A DNA stretch of 33,645 nt from Anaerolineales bacterium (GCA_020634855.1 JACKAU010000029.1:1-33645); one strand, 5' to 3'; shown: positions 9,101 to 17,389, numbered from the stretch's first letter. The notes: a model not told the origin generated them from the letters alone. Program-made: numbers and translations.

Positions 9101-9206
9101 TCAGGAAAACATTTAGACCGATCAATCGAGGGATGAGGGCGACTAACCCCACCAGAAGGGCGAGTAGGACGTCGCGGCTTCGCGCAACCTTAACGATCTT
9201 GGACAT
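6177..9206 (-). CDS. GT-C glycosyltransferase with three beta domains and repeat inserts
   Basis: The largest gene of the block, 1009 residues from the ATG at 9206 (TTG at 9209 also possible). The first outer loop has LTADEPKSWF (Asp38-Glu39); the second has TRILGHDGPV, nearly the same as SRIIGHDALV in the gene at 21110. It also has YPYYFTYYNRLLGGG and VGWGEGLDEA, which place it in the DEP/GWGEG subfamily. The membrane part ends near residue 470. Three beta-sandwich copies occupy about 610-720, 755-865 and 875-1000 (motifs VELYWEW, MVLYWQAG, LELVWQAQ). Two loops carry low-complexity inserts made of tandem 7-mers and 9-mers: about residues 190-199 (QSPISNLQSP) and 411-433 (NSTNSTNSKSP). Paralogues lack these peptides, so they look like recent insertions. 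It stands alone, with a 270-bp gap upstream. Confidence 0.87.
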   Translation of the reverse strand: MSKIVKVARSRDVLLALLVGLVALIPRLIGLNVFLTADEPKSWFGRSIIFLDALARADWAATFDSPAPGVTTMWAGSIGLLLEYARQGFPGNLTDFLAVIPFDPLDPSILPLIRLPIVLLATLTAVLTFWWGRAVFGRPAALLAALLIALDPFTLALTRILGHDGPVTLFMWLSLLAFLRALPAASSQSPISNLQSPISSRPFLIISGIFGGLAFLSKYPALFLGAFIAVTILILHVRRQPTWLQAIRATIIDIVIWSVAAGVIFVLLWPAMWVDPVGRALAIANDALRASGSPHQKGSFFLGQPVPDPGFSFYAIVTLFKTTAIIWLGWLLLIIGLIIAAIKKRPPTIPTRTILILFAFAFAFACLVTIGGKKQDRYILPAFPALITLAALGYTTLLATLSRTSKTTTANATNSINSTNSTNSKSPISNLQSLLILGLALLQLVLILPTYPYYFTYYNRLLGGGPKAAEMIIVGWGEGLDEAARWLNSQPEVQDTDAVAWYSTTFEPYFDGHAIYKIDEAKISRTPKPGLAADYVILYINQIQRQLPTTGALEFYQAVPPAHVVTLNGLDYAWIYPSLSLQRIIENDARLVGQAELLGFNLLDPTGERVQTLQSGQAATVELYWEWLGKSPDEPIGLSLVDYNGEVWGLGQSLGTEARLPFEQWQEGMVAYDKLALTVFPGTPPGDYYLKSWIDRPATGERVGDFPLALADVQVKVDRPETPPDVTDLPLAQPLNMPLVDGKINLLGLLDPPPTGAAWQPGETREMVLYWQAGQTISTDYFVSLLLVDTNGTTRAQWESLPAAGNFTTARWQAGDIIRDPWRLTLPANVPPGDYRLDVRLRTEPPVTLFTVSVDGRPRLFEPPSLDLATHTQFGEAIELLGLRHAEIEPPVLIVTPGQPLDLELVWQAQNLIDVDYTLTAQLLDAEQQVIAQRDSMPLDGTAPTTTWAAGEIVADPVTLDIPADVGREPHHLLLALYRVETGERLTLPNGDDHLTIPVTINSPPVTSN
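7907..7971. repeat. 4 x 7-bp plus 4 x 9-bp tandem repeats in a GT-C gene
   Basis: Four copies of GAGATTG (7907-7934, last copy GAGATTT) are followed at once by four 9-mers of the type GAGTTGGTA (7936-7971) and a decayed fifth to 7980. They encode an Asn/Ser/Thr-rich loop between two membrane helices of the GT-C protein. The 7-mer is the same unit as at 8611-8638. Confidence 0.88.
8611..8638. repeat. 4 x 7-bp tandem repeat in a GT-C gene loop
   Basis: Three perfect copies of GAGATTG and a fourth with one change (GAGATGG). On the coding strand the repeat encodes a QSPISNL heptapeptide pattern in all frames. It sits in the loop before the helix beginning LIISGIFGGLAFLSK, the same position as the palindrome insertion in the paralogue at 21110-23455. 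Confidence 0.88.
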
Positions 9207-9344
9207 CAACTTTTATCTATTACTAACAATTTGAGCCATAAATCATTGATGACCATTTCGCTAACAAGAGATTTGCTAACGGACATCGTTTCGACTTGAT
9301 CCAGATTTTGATACGCCTGACCGCCGACCGTTGACCATCGAAGT

Positions 9345-9373
9345 CTAACAAAGACCGCTGTCTTTCAGCGGTC
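9345..9373 (-). terminator. Possible terminator between GT-C genes
   Basis: On the minus strand GACCGCTG and CAGCGGTC form an 8-bp stem with a 5-base loop, followed by TTTGTT. It lies in the 273-bp gap 9207-9479, downstream of the GT-C gene at 9480-11426. A larger inverted repeat, GACCGCCGACCG (9319-9330) with CGGTCGGCGGTC (9369-9380), surrounds it, so the whole segment may instead be a dispersed repeat. The T tract is weak. I see no gene and no convincing promoter in the rest of this gap. Confidence 0.45.
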
Positions 9374-9479
9374 GGCGGTCGGCCAGCGGCGGTCTAGGTG
9401 CTTAAAGGCAACATCGTATTAGAAATACTGGCACACTATAGCAGAAAAGCAAGTTGGGAGCAATCGCATCGTCTAGTCG

Positions 9480-11426
9480 TTACGGCGTGATGACCAGCGG
9501 AATAATGACCGCATTTTCGCCGCTGGCGTCATTTATGACCGGTAATCTCTCAACGGTGATGGGGGAGTACAGGCCGGTCATGATTTGATACTGACCGGTC
9601 GGTAAATCGGGCGGGATGTCGAGCCGAATGGTTTCTTTGATCGTTTGCCCGACCGGCCAGCGCGAAGTGGGGACGCGACCGTCGTAAGGCTGGTGGTCGG
9701 CATTGATGACGGTGTTGTTTTGTAGGTCTCGAACATGGACAAAAACAGTGAAATCTTGCTCAAAGGGTCGCAGCGGGCGCCAATAGAGCGAAAGATAAAC
9801 GGCGCCTTCTTCAGTTTTGGTAAGATCATAGCCGGCTAACTCGACCTGATCGCCCAACTGGATGTTAGTCGCAGTTGCTGGTTGGGGCTGGGTGAGCGGC
9901 TTGGCGATGAGGATCTCCGTCTCTTGATCGTACAACCACAAACCCAGATAGTGACCTTTAGCCCATTCGATAAAGCCCGGCGTGGTGCGTTTGAATCGAA
10001 CCTCCGTGGGGGCGACAAGCTGGCAATCGGTTTGGGCGGCGATGTCGATGAGCATGGCTTCGGTCAGATCCCCGCTGCGCAGCCGGGCGCTGGAAGTTTC
10101 GGCCAACGGCGGGGGGACAGGGCGATTGGCGACAAAAGCCAGCGTGGGATCATCGGTGATCAGGCAATCATCGGGGGCGGTAAAACGGGTAATGAAATCG
10201 ACCAAAACTTGCTTGGAACTGTTGAGATACTCGGTTTGGTCGTGGCGGATCGCGGCGTACACTTGGCCGGTTTGCCAGACGTAAACTCCCAGTAAGCCGA
10301 CGACCAGGCCGGCGCTAACCAGCCCGGCCAAGCGTCGTTGGTGACGCGACGTCCAAGCCGTCTCGATCAGCCAAGCGGCTCCCAAACCGGCCATAATGGC
10401 CAGCGGCGGCAGGAGGATAGGCAAATGCTTGTCTCGCAGCGGAACCTGGATCAAGGTAAACACGACCGCCAGTAGAAACCAGACCAACACAAACCAGCTT
10501 TGCTTTAGCCGCCGGCTTAACGGCCACAAACCGATTATGGCGAAAAGGGTTATCACCCAATTGTCTCGTAGAAACGACAGCATAAAGAGAAAGTTGTTAA
10601 TCTCGCCCTCATAAGCATCGCGGCTGGCAAAGCGAAAGAGAACCGCTTGCTCGATCATTCCCGGCAAATCGTAGAGCGAGATAAGAATCAGCAGCGGCAC
10701 AGTAAACGCGATACCCCAGATGAGGCTGTCGATCATAATCTCGCGCCAAAACTTAGCCTGATCGGGCCACACGCCCATTTGCAACTGTCGAGCCAGAATC
10801 ATCAGCCCAATCAGGCCGATGACGTAAGGCGAAAGAATCTTCAACATCAGGCTGATAATCAGCGCCACCCCGGAGGCCGCCAGCCAGAGTCGCGCCGAGC
10901 GTAAGGTATCGCTCCATAAATAAAAGGCCGCAAAGGCAATCGACAACGCGGCCAGACTGATCGACGGGATTTCGGTCAGGACGGCGCGGGAGCCACGAAA
11001 GAATTCCGGCTCCAAGGACATAAAAATGGGGGCCAGCAGACCCGCCCACAGTCCGCCTAACCGCCAGGCCATGAGACCAACGGCTAATAGCCCGACCATG
11101 GTAAAAACGCTCATCAAGATTTGCAGCGATTCCACCGTGCCGAACAGCCGCCAGGTCCAATCCATCGTCAAGGTGTAAAGTGGTGGGTAACTGACAAAGA
11201 CCTCACTGTAGGGCCGGTAGCCGCGCTCTAACATTTGGACAAAGAGGACATGGATGCCTTCGTCGTAAGTCCAGCGCATATTTTTGAGAAAAACCAGCCG
11301 CAGCCAAAATGAAGCGATGATGACCAGCGTGAGGAGGACGCCAAATAACCAGGCCGAACTCCCGACTGTGGCGTCGGATTTTTCGGCGACAAAATCACGC
11401 TGCTGGGTTCGGTCGATGAGCTTCAA
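9480..11426 (-). CDS. GT-C glycosyltransferase (YDEG/SYPP subfamily), one beta domain
   Basis: A 648-residue polytopic protein. The first outer loop contains RWTYDEGIHV (Asp55-Glu56) and then VFVSYPPLYT; the second has GSRAVLTEIPSIS. This YDEG...SYPP pattern is shared with the genes at 15493 and, in a reduced form, 17390. Its soluble part after the membrane helices has DDCLITDDPTLAF and LVAPTEVRF, and the beta-sandwich (about 521-648) has YLSLYWRPL, FVHVRDLQNN and YQIMTGLYSP and ends SGENAVII. The TTG start overlaps the stop of the preceding gene (TTGA, 4 bases), which supports coupled translation; a GGTGATC stretch lies just upstream. It probably transfers a polyprenyl-linked sugar on the outer face of the membrane. 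Substrate unknown. Confidence 0.85.
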   Translation of the reverse strand: MKLIDRTQQRDFVAEKSDATVGSSAWLFGVLLTLVIIASFWLRLVFLKNMRWTYDEGIHVLFVQMLERGYRPYSEVFVSYPPLYTLTMDWTWRLFGTVESLQILMSVFTMVGLLAVGLMAWRLGGLWAGLLAPIFMSLEPEFFRGSRAVLTEIPSISLAALSIAFAAFYLWSDTLRSARLWLAASGVALIISLMLKILSPYVIGLIGLMILARQLQMGVWPDQAKFWREIMIDSLIWGIAFTVPLLILISLYDLPGMIEQAVLFRFASRDAYEGEINNFLFMLSFLRDNWVITLFAIIGLWPLSRRLKQSWFVLVWFLLAVVFTLIQVPLRDKHLPILLPPLAIMAGLGAAWLIETAWTSRHQRRLAGLVSAGLVVGLLGVYVWQTGQVYAAIRHDQTEYLNSSKQVLVDFITRFTAPDDCLITDDPTLAFVANRPVPPPLAETSSARLRSGDLTEAMLIDIAAQTDCQLVAPTEVRFKRTTPGFIEWAKGHYLGLWLYDQETEILIAKPLTQPQPATATNIQLGDQVELAGYDLTKTEEGAVYLSLYWRPLRPFEQDFTVFVHVRDLQNNTVINADHQPYDGRVPTSRWPVGQTIKETIRLDIPPDLPTGQYQIMTGLYSPITVERLPVINDASGENAVIIPLVITP

Positions 11427-13456
11427 TTGACGATCACCGTGGCGTCTTCTAAGGGAAAACGAGTAACTTCCGCGTCGATGTTGGTATCCATCAGGCGGAC
11501 AACCAACCGAAATTCACCCGGCGGGCTATCGGCGGGCAGATGCAATTCTCCCCCCCACTCGACAATCGAGTCGGTCTGCCAGGTAGAACCGGAATCCGGA
11601 ATCCACTCGCCCCACAGGAGACCCTCGTTTTCTAATTTAATATCGAACGTCTCGTTGTCGGGTAGTTGGCCGAGGGGACTCATAAATAGCGTTAGATGGG
11701 CGCTCGTACCCGCCGCTAACGGTGGGGCGCTATCCCAACTGTAACCTAGCAATTCAGCCCGCCCCTCGATTTTTTGGTTGCCGGTGGCCTTGATCTGCAT
11801 AGCCGGAGCCGGGTAGACCCACACGTACGGTACCTGCCGGTAGCTGACCTGAAACGCCGGTTCTTGACGGCTAAAGTAGTTGAAGACCGCCGGATTGGGT
11901 TTTTGGCGTTGGCTTTGGTTAATATAAAAAATAACGTAATCGGCTTGGAGCTGCCCCTGCCCGTTGGAGGAGAAACTGGCCGTTTGGGTATGCAGGTATG
12001 GTTTGACCATATCGCTATACCAAGTTGAAACCACTAACTCCGGCGCATTCGGTCGAGCGTTGAGCCAGGCCGCGGCTTGCTCCATCCCCTCGCCCCAACC
12101 GACCGGCACTTGTTCGGTGGCGCGCGTGAAGCCACCTAGCAGCGGGTTGTAGTAGGTAAGGAGGTACGGATAGTTCGTCACCGCCACAATGGTCTGGACA
12201 ATAATGATTAGGCCGATTAACAGCGGCAGGCTCAAAGATTGAGCTACGGCTCGACCCTTAAGAAAATGGGTGATTTTAGCCAACACCCAGATCAGACCCG
12301 TGCCGGCCAGTAACGTGATAGCCGGCACAACCGCCATCGCATACCGGTCAAGTTTTTTGGGACTGATGTTGGCTACAGAGAAGACATAGGCCATATAAAC
12401 GATCAGAGCGACAACCAGATAAGTTTTGGTCGAGTCACTACTTCGCCGGCCTCGCCACAGCCAGATGAGAACGGCGGCCAGGCCGATGACCGTTAGCGGC
12501 GTCAAGCGAAAGGCAATGGCGTAGGGATAAAAGCGCCAGCCGGGATCGTTGCTGATTTGCCCCAAGAAGAAGGTTTCATGACCCTCGCCGATTTCGCCGA
12601 CGTTAAACGAGTCGTGAAACATCAGTTGCAGGGTCTCGACAGGAGCCACCCATAGCGCCGGCCATAAGATAATAAAGGTAAGCAGCGCCGTCACTCCGGC
12701 GAGAAGGATCGCCGTTAGCCAAAATCGCCACTGTTTATCTCTGAGCGTTCCGATAACCGCCAGCCCCAACAGCCACGGTAGAATGATCGGGCCGGGGATT
12801 TTCGTCAACATAGCCAGACCGGCCATAACGCCGGCCAAAACGGCCATCGACCGGCGATGATTTTGCCACAGCCGGGCAAAGGCCAAAAAAGCGAGCATCA
12901 TAAAAATGGCCGTGCCGGCATCGCCGTTGACGATACGGGAGTGAGCGGTGAAAAACGGGTCGCTGGCCAGCAACCCGGCCCCGAGTAAGGCTTCCCACTC
13001 GCCCAACAACGGCCGGGCCAGCCAATACACCCCGGCAATTCCCAGCGAGGTTATTATCACCGGCGAGAGACGCATTAGCCCAATAATGGCGCTAATATCG
13101 GCCAACTGTTCCACGACAAAGGTTGATAAATTTGAGGTTCCATTAGCTAGATAATGGAACCAAAAAATCATCGCCTCGATCCAGGTGATGGTGATGCCGG
13201 GGTGAAAATGCCAGTAGGTATCGGCCAGATGGCCGCTATTTAGGGCCAGCAAAAACTGCCCCGCACCTTCAACCCATTTAATCTCGTCGATGGTCATGAA
13301 GTTGCCCAGGTAGGGCAGTCGGAGCAGCAGCGCCAGTAGAAATAAGCCTGCACCGGCCAGCGCGGCTTGAGTGACGGACCAGCTTCCGGCGCTTATGGTC
13401 TCGATTGTCCCGGTTGGCGGGTTAGCTTGTTTTGTCAGGGAACCCTGCTTTAGCAT
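11423..13456 (-). CDS. GT-C glycosyltransferase (GWGEG subfamily), one beta domain
   Basis: A polytopic GT-C protein of 677 residues from the ATG at 13456; a TTG at 13483, overlapping the SGNH gene by 11 bases, is an alternative. It has FMTIDEIKWV (Asp57-Glu58) in the first outer loop, HSRIVNGDAGTAIF in the second, SPKKLDRYAMAVVPA, YPYLLTYYNPLLGG and VGWGEGMEQAA, all typical of the subfamily that includes the genes at 3157, 6177 and 21110. Unlike those at 3157 and 6177 it has only one recognisable C-terminal beta-sandwich, from about residue 560 (LLGYSWDSAP, AHLTLFMSPL, GEFRLVVRLM), and that copy ends early without the usual final strands. It lies between the SGNH hydrolase and the GT-C at 9480, with overlapping or near-overlapping ends, so one transcript is likely. 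Confidence 0.85.
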   Translation of the reverse strand: MLKQGSLTKQANPPTGTIETISAGSWSVTQAALAGAGLFLLALLLRLPYLGNFMTIDEIKWVEGAGQFLLALNSGHLADTYWHFHPGITITWIEAMIFWFHYLANGTSNLSTFVVEQLADISAIIGLMRLSPVIITSLGIAGVYWLARPLLGEWEALLGAGLLASDPFFTAHSRIVNGDAGTAIFMMLAFLAFARLWQNHRRSMAVLAGVMAGLAMLTKIPGPIILPWLLGLAVIGTLRDKQWRFWLTAILLAGVTALLTFIILWPALWVAPVETLQLMFHDSFNVGEIGEGHETFFLGQISNDPGWRFYPYAIAFRLTPLTVIGLAAVLIWLWRGRRSSDSTKTYLVVALIVYMAYVFSVANISPKKLDRYAMAVVPAITLLAGTGLIWVLAKITHFLKGRAVAQSLSLPLLIGLIIIVQTIVAVTNYPYLLTYYNPLLGGFTRATEQVPVGWGEGMEQAAAWLNARPNAPELVVSTWYSDMVKPYLHTQTASFSSNGQGQLQADYVIFYINQSQRQKPNPAVFNYFSRQEPAFQVSYRQVPYVWVYPAPAMQIKATGNQKIEGRAELLGYSWDSAPPLAAGTSAHLTLFMSPLGQLPDNETFDIKLENEGLLWGEWIPDSGSTWQTDSIVEWGGELHLPADSPPGEFRLVVRLMDTNIDAEVTRFPLEDATVIVN

Positions 13457-13472
13457 TTTGCTCTCAACGCTC

Positions 13473-14720
13473 TTACGGTTCAACCGTCAATTTGTTTTGC
13501 AACCAATCGTGTAGTATACCGGCTACAACGCGATTCCCTAAAATGTTCCAATGTTTATCGTGAGGAAAATAGAGCGGTTCATTAGTTTGGTTTATATAAC
13601 TCACCAACTCTGGCTGTAAATTTAATATGTCGAGCTGATGACCGGCCAATGCTCGGCGAAATTTGGCCTCGGGAAGGTCGGGTTGGGTCATAGCCAGGTA
13701 CGGCATAGCCTGCCTGCGCGCCTCTTGCTCCGTGGGCGATAAGGCCATAAGGTCGATCACGTCAGCCGAGTCGATCAGCACGACCGCTAACTCGGCGTCA
13801 TCGGCTTCGACTTCTTGCTGGAGGCGTTTGATGGTTTCGAAGGTGACGTCCCAGGCATAGGCAATGGTTTCATTCTCTCGCGGGAACTGCTGGCGGAAGG
13901 TTTCGTTGTCCAAAGGGACATACATATGGATGTTGGGTAAATCTTTGTTGAAATGATAGCTCTGCCAGCGGTTGAACAGCGGACTAAGCAGCATATAGAT
14001 CCGCGAATTCAAATATAATCGATGAAGATTCTCGGCTAATATCTTTTGAAACGGCGAGCAGGTACCCACAGCCGGTTTGAGGCCGGGGGCGTAGACCCAA
14101 GGTTGGGTATCTAGCCGGCCATCGCACAGTGGAAAATAGGGGGAATAATACGCCACATCGTCAAAGGTGACGCTGTGAACCGGAATGTTGTCGTTGAGAT
14201 CGTTGCCGATATAAAACATGAGCAACACCAAATCCGGCTGGAAAAGCCGCCCCTCAGATTGGTAATAGAGCAGTTGCTGGCCGGTACCCCAGGCCGGGAC
14301 GCCGGCGCTGATAACGGAGTACTGCTCACCCTGACTGGAGGCGTTGAGTAAATCTTCCAGAATCTGGTGAGATGTTTGCGGTTCGGTGACCTGCCGCGCT
14401 TCGGTGAACGAATCGCCCAGCATCAGAATGCGGTAGGTGTTGGGCGGCTTGGCTAGCGGGTGCTCCGTATCGTGCATACCCAGACTGTTGAGTTGAAAGG
14501 GATGTTCGTAGCCGTCTGTATCCAGCAGTTTGAACTCATTGGCCCGGCCACGCCAGCCGGTAACGGCTGAATAGCGGGTTGTATCCGGTCTGATCAACCA
14601 GTGCAGCCCGATTTCTAAAACCAATAAGGCGGCAATGACCGCGCCGAAGCTCACGATGATATTTATTATCAGATAGTTCTTTGGTTTTGAGGTGGAGGCG
14701 GAGCCAATTTTGGTGCCCAA
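13473..14720 (-). CDS. Membrane-anchored SGNH/GDSL hydrolase or acyltransferase
   Basis: 415 residues with one N-terminal membrane helix (about 17-38) and an extracytoplasmic SGNH domain. Block I is ILMLGDSFTEA with Ser104 as nucleophile; block II has SAGVPAWGTG; block III is YIGNDLNDN with Asn173; the catalytic end is FPHDKHWNILGN, an Asp-x-His-Trp arrangement as in the DHHW/AlgX-like group. Members of this fold remove or transfer O-acetyl and similar groups on polysaccharides. The only non-GT-C gene in the block, it may modify the glycan made by its neighbours; that is inference. The start is TTG with GGGTG 8 nt upstream; no ATG precedes the helix. A possible -35 (TTGACG, 14787-14792 on the minus strand) lies upstream but its -10 is poor. 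The 21-bp repeat array lies upstream. Confidence 0.83.
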   Translation of the reverse strand: MGTKIGSASTSKPKNYLIINIIVSFGAVIAALLVLEIGLHWLIRPDTTRYSAVTGWRGRANEFKLLDTDGYEHPFQLNSLGMHDTEHPLAKPPNTYRILMLGDSFTEARQVTEPQTSHQILEDLLNASSQGEQYSVISAGVPAWGTGQQLLYYQSEGRLFQPDLVLLMFYIGNDLNDNIPVHSVTFDDVAYYSPYFPLCDGRLDTQPWVYAPGLKPAVGTCSPFQKILAENLHRLYLNSRIYMLLSPLFNRWQSYHFNKDLPNIHMYVPLDNETFRQQFPRENETIAYAWDVTFETIKRLQQEVEADDAELAVVLIDSADVIDLMALSPTEQEARRQAMPYLAMTQPDLPEAKFRRALAGHQLDILNLQPELVSYINQTNEPLYFPHDKHWNILGNRVVAGILHDWLQNKLTVEP

Positions 14721-14841
14721 TTCTGTGTCACCCTCTCCTTCTCGTATGGTTTTGGGTATCCTTACTTACTAATACCCGCGTAGGCTCGTCAATTTTAGCC
14801 ATTTGTCCGGCAGAGTCAACTGAATTCATAACTCCCCTAAT

Positions 14842-14904
14842 CTACCCCACGCGCATCTCCACCTCTTCACCGGCTGTGTTAATCCCACGGACGGCCATCA
14901 TCAT
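14842..14904 (-). CDS. Candidate 20-residue small ORF
   Basis: On the minus strand an AGGAG lies 4 bases before three consecutive ATG codons (14904, 14901, 14898), which start an ORF reading MMMAVRGINTAGEEVEMRVG and ending in TAG. The start context is better than that of most large genes here. It begins 10 bases after the end of the 21-bp array and lies 121 bases upstream of the SGNH gene. It could be a leader peptide, the remnant of a lost gene, or chance. I do not recognise it with confidence. Confidence 0.25.
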   Translation of the reverse strand: MMMAVRGINTAGEEVEMRVG

Positions 14905-14913
14905 CTTTCTCCT

Positions 14914-15282
14914 GACTCACCTAATCCATTCAGACACTCACCTAATCCTTTTTCAGACTCACCTAATCCTTTTCCCGACTCACATATTCGTTGAGTTGTC
15001 TTACAAAGCCGTTGGGCTGACTCACATCTCCGTTGGGTTGTCTTATACTACCGTTTGAACTCTTATAAAGCCGTTGCGTTGTCTTATAAAGCCGTTGGGC
15101 TGACTCACATCTCCGTTGAGTTGTCTTATACTACCGTTTGAAATCTTATAAAGCCGTTGCGTTGTCTTACAAAGCCGTTGGAATGACTCACATCTCCGTT
15201 GGGTTGTTTTATAAAGCCGTTGGGTTGTCTTATATATTCGTTGGAATGACTCACCTATTCCGACGTTTGACTCACTTATTCC
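14914..15282. repeat. 21-bp-period tandem array with 83-bp higher-order repeat
   Basis: About 17.5 units of 21 bp (two of 20 bp, one of 22 bp) follow one another without spacers. Units from 14990 begin GTTG or GTTTG and end in one of a few suffixes: AAAGCC, CATCTCC or TACTACC. Four-unit blocks repeat: 14990-15072 and 15073-15155 are two 83-bp copies in the same unit order (AAAGCC, CATCTCC, TACTACC, 20-mer AAAGCC), and a third begins at 15156. Left of 14990 the units are simpler (GACTCACCTAATCC plus a pyrimidine tail). On the plus strand it reads as heptapeptides such as LSYKAVG and LTHISVG, but the 20-bp units break the frame. The rest of this 772-bp gap (14721-14913 and 15283-15492) holds only the small ORF noted and no clear gene. 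Confidence 0.92.
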
Positions 15283-15492
15283 GCCTCACCCCCGGTAAAA
15301 TCAACTCACCGGTTGGCCCAATCCGGCCCGCGCCTCACAAAATTTCTAGAACGACAAAGCTGGCTTCAATCTGCCGCAGGCCATTGCGTGGAGTTACCGC
15401 GTTGTTTAGGGGAAACTCCGGGTTGGCATGACCTTGATTTTGGGGATTTTTGCGGAGGTGCCTGCTTTCTGCGGTATGGTCGCCGCTTCCTA

Positions 15493-17387
15493 TTACTCCG
15501 GCGAGGTCATAATCTCGATTTGTCCCACCGTTGGATCGAGCGGAAAGCAACGCCCGGTATCGACCGCGCAGACGGACAGCTTGAGTTCGACCGTTTTGGC
15601 GGTGATATCAGCCGGCAGATCGACTCGAAAGGTGTCCCTGACTTGTTCGCCCACGCGCCAATGGGCGGGATCGAACAGTCCTTCAAAAAGTGGGTGAGTC
15701 GTTTGATAGAGTGGCTCCCCCGTCGCCGGATCGAGCAGGGTGAGTGTGATGACCGGCTGTTCCGACAACGGCGAGTCGAGTTGCCAGAATAGGGATATGA
15801 AATTGTCGCCCCCGGCAGACCAGGGTTGGCCAATCACGTCGAGGCCATACAGCCGCATCGGCCCAAATTGGGCATCCACTACCAAGTTGGCGCTCCCCGC
15901 TGGCGCTTTCTTGCCGAAGTAGACAAATGTTTCGCTTTGAGCGTGCAGCCCCAGATAATGATCGGCCAGCCAGTCCGTCAGGCCGGGAATTTCGGCAAAA
16001 CGAGGGCTGACCACGGCGACCGCCTGACAGTCGTACGTCTGGATGGCCTGGGCCAGATCGGCCAGCGTCAAGTGGCCGGTATCGACGCGGGTTTGGGAGA
16101 CCTCGCCCAGTTCCGGCGGCGGCAGGCGATTGGTGCGGTACAGAAAGACGGGATTGTCGGCGATGACACACGCGTTAGGATCGGTGATCTGTTGGATAAA
16201 ATCGATGGCGATGGCCCGCTCCTCATTATCTTCTTCGGCTACGGTCAGGGCGTTGTTGCGCGCCACGGCATTCGAGACGTCCCACCCGAAAATGGCTAGC
16301 ACGACCAGAATAACCAATAGCATCGAAACCGTGCGAAGCGATCCCCCCTGCGTTTTGATCTGCTGCAAAAAATCGACGATATGGGCGACGGCCAGCCCGG
16401 CCAAAACGGCCAGCACCGGCAGAAAGATCGGCAGGTGTTTGCTCCGCAACGGCACGTGATAATTCATCGATACCCAGATAAAGATAAGCCAGGCGACCAG
16501 TAGCCAATATTTTCGGGGATTGCGGGCGACGACAAAGACCAGGGCGTACAGGCTAAGGGCCATTAGACCGGCATTGCTAAATAGAAACGTGATAATGTCT
16601 CGACTGGGGGAGTCGAAAGGGTTGAGTTCGGTTTCTCGGGAGACGACGCGCATGCCGACGACCTGCTCCAAAAAGGCAGGCACGTTAAATAGCAGAATAG
16701 GTAGGACAAAGACGACGGTAAAGCTACCGCCCAGAATGGCCAGATCGCGCAGCAACAGTTTTGAGTTGCTCTGCAGACTGTGCCGCCAGCGGTCGGGATC
16801 GAGATAGCGGGCGCTGACAACCAAAGCCACATACGGCACCGCGTAGAAGGGCAAAATCTTCAGCGACAGGCTCAACGCCAACACCCCGCCGGCCAGCGCC
16901 ACCCAAAGCCAACCGCCGCTGCGCCGGTACTTCTCGGCCAGGGCGATGGCCACCACGGCCAGCCCCACCGAGGGAACCTCGCCCATAACCTCAGTCGAGG
17001 GATGAAGTAAGCGGGCGCGAATGATAAGAAAATGCCCGCCGCCAGACCCGCCAAGCGACCTCCGTAAGCAGCGCCAAGATAAATCACCGCCAGGACGCCG
17101 GTCAGGGCATAGGTGGCCATGAAAAGCTGCAACGCGCCGGCCTGGTGAAAAAGCTGCCAGGGCAGCCCCAGCGACCACAGGAAAAAGGGCGGGTAGCTAA
17201 CAAAGATTTCCTCGTAGGGGGTATAGCCCGCGACCCACAGCTTGCCCCAGATGAGGTGAATCCCCTCATCGTAATTAAAAGCGTCGTTGAGCAGGCTTAC
17301 TCGCCACACGTAGGAGACCAAGATCAGGATGAGAACGGCGACAAGAAAGATTAAATTGGTTCGACTCAAAAAATGTTTGGTGTTCAT
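15493..17387 (-). pseudogene. GT-C glycosyltransferase (YDEG/SYPP subfamily), single frameshift
   Basis: Two overlapping frames together encode one GT-C protein. The N-terminal part starts at the ATG at 17387, two bases after the preceding stop, and has FNYDEGIHLI (Asp40-Glu41) and IFVSYPPFFL. The C-terminal part has STEVMGEVPSVGLA, further membrane helices, CVIADNPVFLYRTN and a beta-sandwich (from FGPMRLYGLDV to the end). Aligned with the paralogue at 9480 (PEFFRGSRAVLTEIP), the junction reads PAYFIP then STEVMGEVP without a gap, so one base is missing near 16998, in a CCCTCG context. With it restored the product would be about 631 residues, normal for this subfamily, and all other motifs are intact. 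This suggests a very recent mutation, a phase switch, or an assembly error. Confidence 0.8.
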
Positions 17388-17389
17388 GT

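Noticed and set aside
9319..9380. Insertion sequence ends
   Set aside because: The inverted GACCGCCGACCG arms are only about 40 bp apart, with no transposase and no clear target duplication.
14914..15282. CRISPR array
   Set aside because: Units are 20-22 bp, contiguous and without unique spacers, and no cas gene is present.
15138..15431. Plus-strand ORF with heptapeptide repeats over the 21-bp array
   Set aside because: The frame is broken by the 20-bp units, there is no ribosome site, and the pattern is explained by the repeat itself.
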